Positions 57,501-64,000 of a stretch of DNA of 64,000 nt are shown one piece after another. Position 1 is the first letter of the stretch. Each line of letters starts with the position of its first letter. Under the pieces are notes generated by a model. That model was not told the DNA's origin. It saw nothing but the letters and a program-made list of their open reading frames with translations, and did no database searches. Source of the DNA: Paenibacillus sp. DMB5 (GTDB lineage: Bacteria; Bacillota; Bacilli; Paenibacillales; Paenibacillaceae); the NCBI RefSeq assembly GCF_001517085.1, contig NZ_LRAC01000098.1, positions 1-64,000 of the forward strand, written 5' to 3'. Position numbers and translations under genes: made by a program.

Positions 57501-58456
57501 ACCGATGTCGGCTTCCGGGCAACGGACTCGGCCAATGGATCAACATTCTCCGGCTTTGCCTACTTTGGCAACTATACCTCGCGGATCGACGGTCCGGGCA
57601 AAGTCTTCGATTTCGCTAACGTTGCGAATATAACGATCGACAACATCTGGACGGAGCATATGGTGTGCATGTATTGGGGCGCGAATACCGATTACATGAC
57701 CATCCGCAACTCCCGCATCCGCAACACCTTTGCCGACGCATCAACATGACCAACGGCAGCACCAATAATCTTGTGTCCAATAACGAAGCCCGGGCAACCG
57801 GGGATGACAGCTTTGCGCTCTTTTCGGCCATTGATGCCGGCGGCTCGGATATGAAGGACAATGTGTATGAGAACCTGACTTCCATTCTGACCTGGCGCGC
57901 AGCCGGTGTTGCGGTATACGGAGGTTATGCAAACACCTTCCGTAATATATATATCGCTGATACACTGTGCTACTCGGGCATTACAATCAGCTCGCTGGAC
58001 TTCGGCTACCCGATGAACGGCTTCGGTGCTTCGCCGACGACTAACCTGCAGAATATCTCCATTGTCCGGGCCGGCGGGCACTTCTGGGGCTCGCAGACCT
58101 TCCCGGCGATCTGGGTGTTCTCGGCATCCAAGGTGTTCCAGGGCATCCGGGTCAGTGACGTGGATATCATTGATCCGACCTACCATGGCATCATGTTCCA
58201 GACCAATTATGTCGGTTCAGCACCTCAGTTCCCGGTTGCGGACACGGTCTTCACCAACATTACCATTACCGGTGCCCAAAAAAGCGGCGATGCCTTTGAT
58301 GCCAAATCGGGCGTCGGCATTTGGGCAAACGAATCGGCAGAGCCCGGCCAGGGTCCGGCGGTCGGCTCCGTTGTATTCAATAATCTGAAGATTACTAATA
58401 CCGTGACTCCGATTAAAAACAACACATCGACCTTTACGATCACGGTAAATCCGTAG
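54584..58456 (+). pseudogene. Secreted GH87 alpha-1,3-glucanase, three frameshifts
   Basis: Read across three missing bases (near 57184, 57283 and 57737) this encodes 1291 residues, the size of known Bacillus/Paenibacillus GH87 enzymes. After a signal peptide (about 1-36) come a discoidin domain, a CBM6/35-type module, a Thr-Pro-Ala linker, a second discoidin domain and two CARDB-type domains, then the beta-helix catalytic domain. This is close to the order described for Bacillus circulans Agl-KA. The catalytic acidic residues are in FADGIN and, 23-24 residues on, GDDSFA; I recall the same spacing for the published FH1 enzyme. It degrades fungal alpha-1,3-glucan or mutan. As written the first frame stops at 57262, before the catalytic domain. 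Confidence 0.88.
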
Positions 58457-58474
58457 GCTGATGTACTATGCCTT

Positions 58475-58508
58475 GCCGTTTCCCTGTCTTCCGGGGAACG
58501 GCTTTTTT
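58475..58508 (+). terminator. Terminator after alpha-1,3-glucanase gene
   Basis: GCCGTTTCC pairs with GGGGAACGGC around a short loop, followed by six T residues. Confidence 0.85.
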
Positions 58509-58597
58509 ATAGGCCTGAAAGATTGATCAGTCCATTGCATGTACCGGCAGATTCTTGCTATGCTGGAAAGCAGATGACAGAAAGTGAGGAGCACCTG

Positions 58598-59515
58598 GTG
58601 AACAACGATTACAAGCTCCGGATTGGGGCAGTCCTGCAATTTATTGAAGAAAATATCGGCGAGGACATCAAGCTGGACATGCTCGCAGAGGTTTCTGCCT
58701 TTTCCAAATTTCATTTTTCCAGAGTATTCACCGCAATTATACATAAGAGTCCAATGCATTATCTGACGGAAAGACGGTTGCATCATGCCGTTACCTATTT
58801 GAGGACAACGAACAAGACAATGCTGGATATTTCCTCCCAGTGCGGCTTCAGCTCACTCTCCAGCTTCAATGCCGCTTTTAAAAAAGCTTATGGTACGACG
58901 CCAAGCGCAATGCGAAAATCTGTGCAGGAACACAGCAACATTCCGTCAGACACCGGCAATAAACCGGAAGAATTGTCCCCTCCTAAAGCTTATGATTTAA
59001 ACCGTACCAGCAATAATTTTATAAGGAGAGTATGGGATATGAACATTGAGCTAAAGGAACTTCCGGTCTGCAAGGTGGCCTATGTAAGGCATGTTGGCAG
59101 CTATCTTGAAACGTATAAGGCGTGGGAAACACTAGGCGCGTGGGTGCGGGGCAGCGGTCTGCCGCCAACGGAAACTTTTATCGGCATATCGCTGGATGAT
59201 CCTGCTGTAACCGACGAGAACTCCTGCAGATATGATGCCTGCATAACGGTACCGGAAGGGTTTCCGGAAACGGGGGATGCAAACATTGCGTACAGAATCT
59301 TGCCCGGCGGGTTGTATGCACTATATAAGTTCTACGACACTATCGACAAGCTGGCTATAGCTTACCAGAGCGTGTACGGACAATGGCTGCCTTCAAGCTC
59401 CTATGAGCCTGATGACCGCCATGCACTTGAGTTTTGTATGAATGATCCTTACTCGGACCCGGAGGGCAAGGCCAAGGTTGACCTGTATGTCCCGGTAAAA
59501 CGAACCCTATCTTAA
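58598..59515 (+). CDS. AraC family regulator with GyrI-like effector domain
   Basis: A 305-residue regulator. Residues 8-108 hold two AraC helix-turn-helix motifs (DIKLDMLAEVSAFSKFHFSR and SSQCGFSSLSSFNAAFKKAY). Residues 148-305 form a GyrI/BmrR-like effector domain (KELPVCKVAYVRHVGSYLE, and a final DLYVPVKRTLS). The start is GTG 58598, six bases from GAGGAG; an ATG eight codons earlier lacks a good site. This type controls drug or metabolite responses. It precedes an EamA transporter gene, a plausible target. Confidence 0.88.
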   Translation: MNNDYKLRIGAVLQFIEENIGEDIKLDMLAEVSAFSKFHFSRVFTAIIHKSPMHYLTERRLHHAVTYLRTTNKTMLDISSQCGFSSLSSFNAAFKKAYGTTPSAMRKSVQEHSNIPSDTGNKPEELSPPKAYDLNRTSNNFIRRVWDMNIELKELPVCKVAYVRHVGSYLETYKAWETLGAWVRGSGLPPTETFIGISLDDPAVTDENSCRYDACITVPEGFPETGDANIAYRILPGGLYALYKFYDTIDKLAIAYQSVYGQWLPSSSYEPDDRHALEFCMNDPYSDPEGKAKVDLYVPVKRTLS

Positions 59516-59620
59516 TTCATAGCTTTCCTGTAAAATGTAATGAAATTATTCTTTGGAAAGCGGGTTGATACGTATGATGGCTGCACCACGGTTTGAGCAT
59601 GATGTACCAGCAGTTCTTCT

Positions 59621-59655
59621 TCCTTAACGGCAGAAAACTGCAACTCCGTTAAGGA
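59621..59655. promoter_or_regulatory. Perfect 10-bp inverted repeat before transporter gene
   Basis: TCCTTAACGG and CCGTTAAGGA form a perfect dyad around a 15-base centre (59631-59645). A second short dyad ACAAGAGCTTGT follows at 59659-59670. No T-tract follows, so it is more likely an operator or leader structure than a terminator. It lies 38 bases before the EamA gene, after the AraC/GyrI gene. Confidence 0.45.
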
Positions 59656-59692
59656 CAAACAAGAGCTTGTCTAACAAACGGAGGGTACACAA

Positions 59693-60568
59693 ATGAATAA
59701 GACGAAGGTATTGGCATCATTGTATTTATCGCTGGCTGCCAGCATCTGGGGCGGAATGTATGTTGTTGTAAAGCATGTGGTGGACGTTGTGCCGCCGCTC
59801 GAAATCGTGTGGATCCGCTATATGATTGCGATTGTAGCACTGCTGATTATCGGGACTGCGACAAAGCAGTCGTGGCATATTGAGAAGCGGGATATGCTGC
59901 TGATTGTCATGATCGGCCTGATCGGCAACACGGTCTCTATCCTGACCCAGGAAGCGGGCACGATGCTGTCTACTGCACAGATGGGGGCCATCATTACTTC
60001 AACGACACCTGCATTTATGGTGCTGTTTGCCCGGATCATCCTTAAAGAGCGGATTACGCTCAAAAAAGCATTGTCAATCGTGCTGGCCACCGCCGGCGTA
60101 GGTGTTATCGTAGGGACAGGAAGCATTGACCCGTCGCTGCAGCTTGGGGGCATATCCCTGCTTGTTGCCGCGTTAACCTGGGCGCTCATGTCCGTTCTGA
60201 TTAAAAAAGTGCCGGGACAGTATTCACAGATTGTTGTCACGTTCTACAGCATCCTCGTTGCCGTTGTTGTGCTTACTCCGTTTACGGTGAGCCGGCTCCC
60301 AAGGCTTGATGTCGAGGCTATGCTGCACCCGTCGATCTGGGGTGGTCTCCTGTATCTGGGGATTATTTCGACAGCCTGCGGCTTTCTGCTGTGGAACCGC
60401 GGACTGCAGATGCTGAATGCTTCAAGCGGCGGATTGTTTTTCTTTTTGCAGCCGATCGTCGGCACACTGCTGGGATGGCTGCTGCTTGGTGAACAGATCG
60501 GTTTGTCTTTTTGGACAGGTACTGCATTTATATTTATAGGCGTATTATTGGTTGTCCGGGAGAAATGA
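59693..60568 (+). CDS. EamA/DMT family transporter
   Basis: A 291-residue membrane protein with ten hydrophobic segments in two EamA repeats (about 8-138 and 152-289). It has SLAASIWGGMYVVVK and the PAFMVLFARIILKERITLKK end of repeat one, and LLGEQIGLSFWTGTAFIFIG at the end. It exports small metabolites or drugs. GGAGGG precedes the ATG. It follows an AraC/GyrI regulator that may control it. Confidence 0.9.
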   Translation: MNKTKVLASLYLSLAASIWGGMYVVVKHVVDVVPPLEIVWIRYMIAIVALLIIGTATKQSWHIEKRDMLLIVMIGLIGNTVSILTQEAGTMLSTAQMGAIITSTTPAFMVLFARIILKERITLKKALSIVLATAGVGVIVGTGSIDPSLQLGGISLLVAALTWALMSVLIKKVPGQYSQIVVTFYSILVAVVVLTPFTVSRLPRLDVEAMLHPSIWGGLLYLGIISTACGFLLWNRGLQMLNASSGGLFFFLQPIVGTLLGWLLLGEQIGLSFWTGTAFIFIGVLLVVREK

Positions 60569-60595
60569 GTGATCCGGATATTTAACGGCTAAGCA

Positions 60596-60640
60596 AACGG
60601 CGCGGTCAGGGACTTGTTGTACAGGTCTCTGGCCGCCGTT
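60596..60640 (+). terminator. Imperfect hairpin after transporter gene
   Basis: AACGGCGCGGTCAG pairs imperfectly with CTGGCCGCCGTT. A TATAAT at 60646-60651, likely the -10 of cysK, follows directly. Confidence 0.4.
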
Positions 60641-60684
60641 AATTGTATAATGTAAAGGATGAAGGATAAGGGGAGGACATAAAC

Positions 60685-61605
60685 ATGAAATCGAAGGTAG
60701 TGAATAATATTGCGGAGCTGATCGGGGACACGCCGGCTGTACGGCTGAACAGGCTGACCGGACCAGAAGACGCCGAAGTATACGTGAAGCTGGAAATGTT
60801 CAACCCCAGCGGCAGTGTCAAAGACCGCGCGGCCTACAATCTGATCCTCCAGGCGGAGCTGGACGGAAGGCTGCAGCCCGGCGGAACAATTATCGAGCCG
60901 ACCAGCGGAAATACCGGTATTGGCCTTGCGATGAATGCCGCTGCCAAAGGCTATAAAGCCATTCTTGTGATGCCGGACAACATGACGAAAGAGCGGATCA
61001 ATATCCTGAAGGCATACGGTGCCGAAGTGGTGCTGACCCCGGCAGCAGAGCGGATGCCGGGGGCGATTGCCAAGGCGCTGGAGCTGGGGGCAGCCATTCC
61101 GGGCAGCTTCATCCCGCAGCAGTTCGAGAATGCTGCGAACCCGGATATTCACCGCACGACGACCGCCCCGGAAATACTGGAGCAGATGGAAGGGCGGCTT
61201 GATGTGTTTGTCGCCACCTCGGGAACGGGAGGGACGATTACCGGGACCGGTGAGGTGCTGCGCCGGGAGCTGCCCGACATCCGGATCGTCGTCGTTGAGC
61301 CGCACGGCTCGCCCGTGCTGTCCGGCGGCCAGCCCGGACCGCATAAGCTGGTCGGCACAAGCCCCGGCTTCATCCCAGCCATCCTCAATACGGAGGTTTA
61401 TGACGAAATTGTACAGGTAGAGGATGAAGCTGCTCTAGAAACCGTGCGGGCGCTGGCCAGCCAGGAAGGGATTCTGATCGGTCCCTCCGGCGGCGCGGCG
61501 GTCTGGACTGCATTGCAGGAAGCCAGACGGCTTGGCCCCGGCAAGCGGGTGCTGTGTATTGCACCGGATACAGGGGAACGCTATCTGAGTATGGGCATAT
61601 TCTAA
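60685..61605 (+). CDS. cysK: Cysteine synthase A
   Basis: A 306-residue PLP enzyme. The cofactor lysine is Lys46 in FNPSGSVKDRAA, the substrate loop is EPTSGNTGIGLA, and the phosphate loop is ATSGTGGTITGTGE. It joins O-acetylserine and sulfide to give cysteine. A TATAAT box lies 34 bases upstream and GGGGAGG before the ATG. I see no S-box or T-box leader. It is followed 20 bases later by a lipoprotein gene that may be cotranscribed. Confidence 0.94.
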   Translation: MKSKVVNNIAELIGDTPAVRLNRLTGPEDAEVYVKLEMFNPSGSVKDRAAYNLILQAELDGRLQPGGTIIEPTSGNTGIGLAMNAAAKGYKAILVMPDNMTKERINILKAYGAEVVLTPAAERMPGAIAKALELGAAIPGSFIPQQFENAANPDIHRTTTAPEILEQMEGRLDVFVATSGTGGTITGTGEVLRRELPDIRIVVVEPHGSPVLSGGQPGPHKLVGTSPGFIPAILNTEVYDEIVQVEDEAALETVRALASQEGILIGPSGGAAVWTALQEARRLGPGKRVLCIAPDTGERYLSMGIF

Positions 61606-61625
61606 CTCTCTGAGGAGGGAATGGG

Positions 61626-62672
61626 ATGAAACATCATGTGAGAGCATACCGTCGCATCAAGATAGTAAGCATGTCCCATAGATTGAGGCCGGCTGCCGTA
61701 CTGCAGATTGTCTTGGCTGTTTCGCTGAGCCTGGCTGGTTGTGCAGGTTCTGGCGGAGATCAGAACACTGAGCAGGGAGGCGAAAGTCCGGCTCCGGCAA
61801 CTACGGCTGCAGCTACTGCCGCAGGCGGCGGTAATGGCGGAGCAGCTTCTACTCCGGCGGCAACACAAACGCCCGGGCCTGCTGTAGCGCCTGTCCCTGC
61901 GGCGGTGCTTGATCCGGCTGCGCTGCAGCCGGTATTCGGGTTTGCCGGGGTAGCCGGCAAGCAAATTCTCGTATCCAGGGAGAACAATGACTGGGAAGAG
62001 CAGATGCAAGCACTGGATATAGCTATTGGCAGCGGCGGACAAGTGCTCAAGGTGCGGTTCGAGAGCTGGCAGCCGGGTAACGAGCAAAGCAACGGCCGGG
62101 AGCTGGCAGGTAATCTGCCCAACTTGTCCGGCTATGTGTTCAAGGTTGTTGGCGGAGCGGCAAAGCCGGATGAAACCTATTATCTGGCTGATTCCTCAGC
62201 CTTTAATCAAGCGGCTCTCGTAACAGTGGAACCTGCACCAGCAGAGGCTGAACAGCTGTCTGAAGCTGACCCGGTGCGCAGTAGCATAGCGGAAGCCAAG
62301 CAAAGACAAATCATGTCCGCCTGGAAGCTGGCCTCCTTGCCGCCGGGCCGTGAGCTGTACCTCGTCCAGTTCGTCAGACAGAACCAGGATATGCTGTTCA
62401 GTCTGGTACTGGAGGAGGAGGGTAAGCTCAGCTTCATGGATTATCCGGCCGAGATCACGGGCAACGAGTATTCCGTCTGGCGTGTGGATGACGGCGGTGA
62501 AGTCATTCCGCAGATGTTCTCGCTGCTGTACGCGGCCAGGACAGCTGACGGACTGCTGCTTGGCATCAACTGGCTCGGGGCAGAAGGAATCAACAGCTTC
62601 TTTCTGGCGCAGAGCGGAGAAAGCTTCAAGGAGCTGGATATCCAGTATAGTCGCTATACTTCGCCGATGTAG
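61626..62672 (+). CDS. Lipoprotein of unknown function
   Basis: A 348-residue lipoprotein. The lipobox SLAGC puts the Cys at residue 39, after a long basic N-region, so the internal ATG at 61671 could be the true start even though AGGAGGG is before 61626. An Ala/Thr/Gly/Pro-rich linker (about 45-95) leads to a soluble domain of about 250 residues that I do not recognise. It follows cysK closely. Confidence 0.72.
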   Translation: MKHHVRAYRRIKIVSMSHRLRPAAVLQIVLAVSLSLAGCAGSGGDQNTEQGGESPAPATTAAATAAGGGNGGAASTPAATQTPGPAVAPVPAAVLDPAALQPVFGFAGVAGKQILVSRENNDWEEQMQALDIAIGSGGQVLKVRFESWQPGNEQSNGRELAGNLPNLSGYVFKVVGGAAKPDETYYLADSSAFNQAALVTVEPAPAEAEQLSEADPVRSSIAEAKQRQIMSAWKLASLPPGRELYLVQFVRQNQDMLFSLVLEEEGKLSFMDYPAEITGNEYSVWRVDDGGEVIPQMFSLLYAARTADGLLLGINWLGAEGINSFFLAQSGESFKELDIQYSRYTSPM

Positions 62673-62699
62673 ATGGAGGGTGCAGGCGGGCTCCAGTCT

Positions 62700-62822
62700 C
62701 AACCGCAGCCCTGGCAAAACCAGTAGTACTAGTAGTACCAACAGAATCAGTAAAAACAGCAGTACTCGCAGTACCCGCAACACCAACACCAGCAACACCA
62801 ACACCAACACCAGCAGCCCCAA
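62700..62822 (+). repeat. Low-complexity Gln-His/Asn-Thr repeat tract
   Basis: The tract is built from CAG, CAA, CAC and TAC-like triplets. One frame reads a Gln/His/Tyr-rich peptide with four in-frame stops in its first third, and another reads Asn/Thr/Ser. It follows the lipoprotein stop directly. It may be the remains of a coat-like Gln-rich protein or simple slippage DNA. The 475-bp space 62673-63147 holds this and the palindromic element. Confidence 0.5.
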
Positions 62823-62876
62823 GTATTAGTTGGATTTTCGGCACCTAAATTCAGCGTTTCCCGGATTTCGAGACTA

Positions 62877-63011
62877 TTAAGTGGAAAAATGCTGCTTATT
62901 TCAGTCCCAAGCCCCGTCTAGGCGCAAAAGTGGTGAAATTAAGTATCATTTTTCAACTAGTCTTGGCCTCCGGGCTATTTACCCGGAAATAGATAGCAAA
63001 TTTCCACTTAG
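62877..63011. repeat. Palindromic dispersed element (MITE-like)
   Basis: TTAAGTGGAAA at 62877-62887 and TTTCCACTTAG at 63001-63011 are inverted ends. The next 13 bases inward also match their complements in part (ATGCTGCTTATTT against AAATAGATAGCAA), and the centre is AT-rich. The element is about 135 bp. I recall similar palindromic elements scattered through Paenibacillus intergenic DNA. A reading frame inside it (62881-63156) looks incidental. Confidence 0.6.
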
Positions 63012-63147
63012 TTTAATCCGCAACAGTCTGCGGAGTTACTTCATTAACTTCCCGGCAGGCGCCTTGGTACATATTTCTGATGCTTCTATACTTGCCCGCC
63101 GTTACGTGATTGCACCGGCTGGTCATTTTGACCTGCCCGCCCCTACT

Positions 63148-63702
63148 TTACTGTGACGGACGGGCTTTTTGGCCTGCCCTCAAGAGCCTGAACAGGCAAT
63201 AGCCCAGCACGCCGCCTAAAGTATTCAGGAGCAGATCATCGACATCGAAGGTTCCGATCGAAAATAGTCCCTGTGCACATTCAAGCACAGCGCTGAGCCC
63301 GAGGGAGCGTAACATTACCCCGAACCAGGTAATTTGCCGGTTGGAGGACAGCAGGGCCATAAATATGCCGAACGGGATAAATAACGCGATATTCCCGGTC
63401 AGGTTCACCAGCTTGGTTACAGTAACCGGATCAAACGTATTGTAGACCGTTTCCAGCGGAGTGAAGTTACCCAGCTGCAGCTGGCGCAGGGTGGTGTCCG
63501 GGCTGCGCTGCAGCTGGTGCCACAGAAACCGGAAGTCGATCGGACTGAACTTGAACAGGATGATTTTGAAAAGTACATAAATATAGACAGCGAATAAGGC
63601 TTGCAGACCGGCTGAACGGAGCTTGGCAAAAGCGGCCGGGTGCTGCGCTGCACGCTCTGCTGGAGCAGTCTTTTTTTCGCGCATTACTCTGGTGTGGTCC
63701 AT
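63148..63702 (-). CDS. VanZ family protein
   Basis: A 184-residue protein with four hydrophobic segments. The VanZ core is NLTGNIALFIPFGIFMALL and then the CAQGLFSIGTFDVDDLLLN segment, whose F-D-V-D-D motif is typical. Some VanZ proteins raise resistance to teicoplanin or other lipid II-binding agents; the mechanism is not settled. AAGGAG eight bases before the ATG sets the start. It begins 48 bases after the end of a VanY-type gene, so the two form an operon. Confidence 0.88.
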   Translation of the reverse strand: MDHTRVMREKKTAPAERAAQHPAAFAKLRSAGLQALFAVYIYVLFKIILFKFSPIDFRFLWHQLQRSPDTTLRQLQLGNFTPLETVYNTFDPVTVTKLVNLTGNIALFIPFGIFMALLSSNRQITWFGVMLRSLGLSAVLECAQGLFSIGTFDVDDLLLNTLGGVLGYCLFRLLRAGQKARPSQ

Positions 63703-63750
63703 GGGATGACTCTCCTTTGCAAGGTGACGGATTTCCGGTGAGACCGGATA

Positions 63751-64000
63751 TTACGGGTGTGAGGTTACGATTACTCCATCCATGTTGTTACCGGATATAT
63801 CATATTGCTGCCCGGCAGGTATAGGGATAAAGGTGCTGCTGCCGGTAACGGGATAATAGGAGATGTTGTATACGATCCCCTTCACTTTCAGCGTAACCGA
63901 TTGCTGCTCCTTCAGATAATCAAGGTACTCCTCCAGCGTGTAATTTTTGTCGCGCATAATTATGCTGTGGGGTAAGCCGACATAGCGGAAATGCCAGGGC
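63751..64000 (-). CDS. VanY-type D-Ala-D-Ala carboxypeptidase, C-terminal part
   Basis: The gene enters from the right edge and ends at 63751. The visible 82 residues begin PWHFRYVGLPHSIIMRDKNY, then LEEYLDYLKEQQSV. The P-W-H-x-R-Y-V-G motif carries the last zinc ligand of M15B (VanY/YodJ) D,D-carboxypeptidases. A short beta-rich tail ends in GNNMDGVIVTSHP. An internal ATG at 63957 could give a false 68-residue gene; the conserved motif upstream shows the frame is longer. The enzyme trims the terminal D-Ala of peptidoglycan precursors. It pairs with the VanZ gene downstream. Confidence 0.85.
   Translation of the reverse strand, partial: PWHFRYVGLPHSIIMRDKNYTLEEYLDYLKEQQSVTLKVKGIVYNISYYPVTGSSTFIPIPAGQQYDISGNNMDGVIVTSHP

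Noticed and set aside
60596..60684. S-box or T-box leader before cysK
   Set aside because: The leader is under 35 bases after the -10 box and lacks the conserved motifs.
62196..62822. 208-residue minus-strand Leu/Val-rich frame
   Set aside because: Its hydrophobic start is the complement of the Gln/Asn triplet tract and the rest is antisense to a lipoprotein.
62881..63156. 91-residue frame inside the palindromic element
   Set aside because: It starts at GTG in the inverted repeat with no ribosome site and covers non-coding repeat DNA.
63751..63957. Separate 68-residue small protein
   Set aside because: The open frame continues upstream to the window edge with a P-W-H-F-R-Y-V-G motif, so it is the end of a VanY-type enzyme.

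Overview
The window reads as chromosomal DNA of a spore-forming, moderately GC-rich Firmicute, most likely a Paenibacillus. Support: a GerA-type germinant receptor locus, strong AGGAGG ribosome sites with some TTG/GTG starts, many glycoside hydrolases for plant and fungal walls (GH115, GH51, GH9, and a GH87 with the discoidin-CBM-TP-discoidin layout known from Bacillus/Paenibacillus alpha-1,3-glucanases), an Amj flippase, and a dispersed palindromic element of a kind I associate with Paenibacillus. I saw no rRNA, tRNA, CRISPR array, prophage or IS element. It looks like ordinary core/accessory chromosome rather than an island.

Layout. 0-5.7 kb: hemicellulose locus with an SGNH esterase divergent from a GH115 alpha-glucuronidase and an AraC regulator whose 3' end overlaps the GH115 gene; two degenerate cre-like sites lie between the divergent genes. 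5.7-9.9 kb: germinant receptor, permease on the minus strand, divergent from the A, C and small D-like subunits. 10-18.6 kb: ferredoxin, GNAT, a J-like membrane protein, pdxK, an ECF sigma/anti-sigma pair, two glycosyltransferases, a DinB-like remnant and a frameshifted sugar isomerase. 18.7-24.3 kb: DUF1232 protein, HxlR/nitroreductase pair, a frameshifted cidA-lrgB pair, and an arabinofuranosidase divergent from a two-domain HTH regulator. 24.3-33.1 kb: small proteins, Nudix, DUF2809-amj, a coiled-coil exported protein with an attenuator-like leader, SDR, signal peptidase I, an HD-domain protein and a small alarmone synthetase. 33.2-37 kb: overlapping HAD-GH9-HAD genes and a YfiT-like DinB protein. 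37.2-43.2 kb: diguanylate cyclase, cupin, YhdH-type reductase divergent from TetR, a P-loop kinase and a lipoprotein. 43.3-45.8 kb: ABC exporter trio. 46-54 kb: DinB, DIP1984, an SgrR-like regulator, DUF4173, Crp/Fnr and a chemoreceptor. 54.5-58.5 kb: GH87 alpha-1,3-glucanase behind a consensus cre site. 58.6-64 kb: AraC/GyrI regulator, EamA transporter, cysK, lipoprotein, repeats, and a vanZ gene next to the C-terminus of a VanY-type carboxypeptidase that runs off the right edge.

The most striking feature is not a new gene system. Five loci (sugar isomerase; cidA-lrgB; an ABC permease; the SgrR-like regulator; GH87) are broken by eight single-base frameshifts, each repaired by adding exactly one base. 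Five of the eight sit on or beside a GGCC. The flanking reading frames are otherwise intact, so either consensus errors in the sequence or very recent inactivation must be considered before calling these genes dead. Real biology worth follow-up includes the intracellular HAD-GH9-HAD unit, the leader attenuator at 28.5 kb, the orphan promoter-terminator unit at 46 kb and the palindromic element at 62.9 kb.
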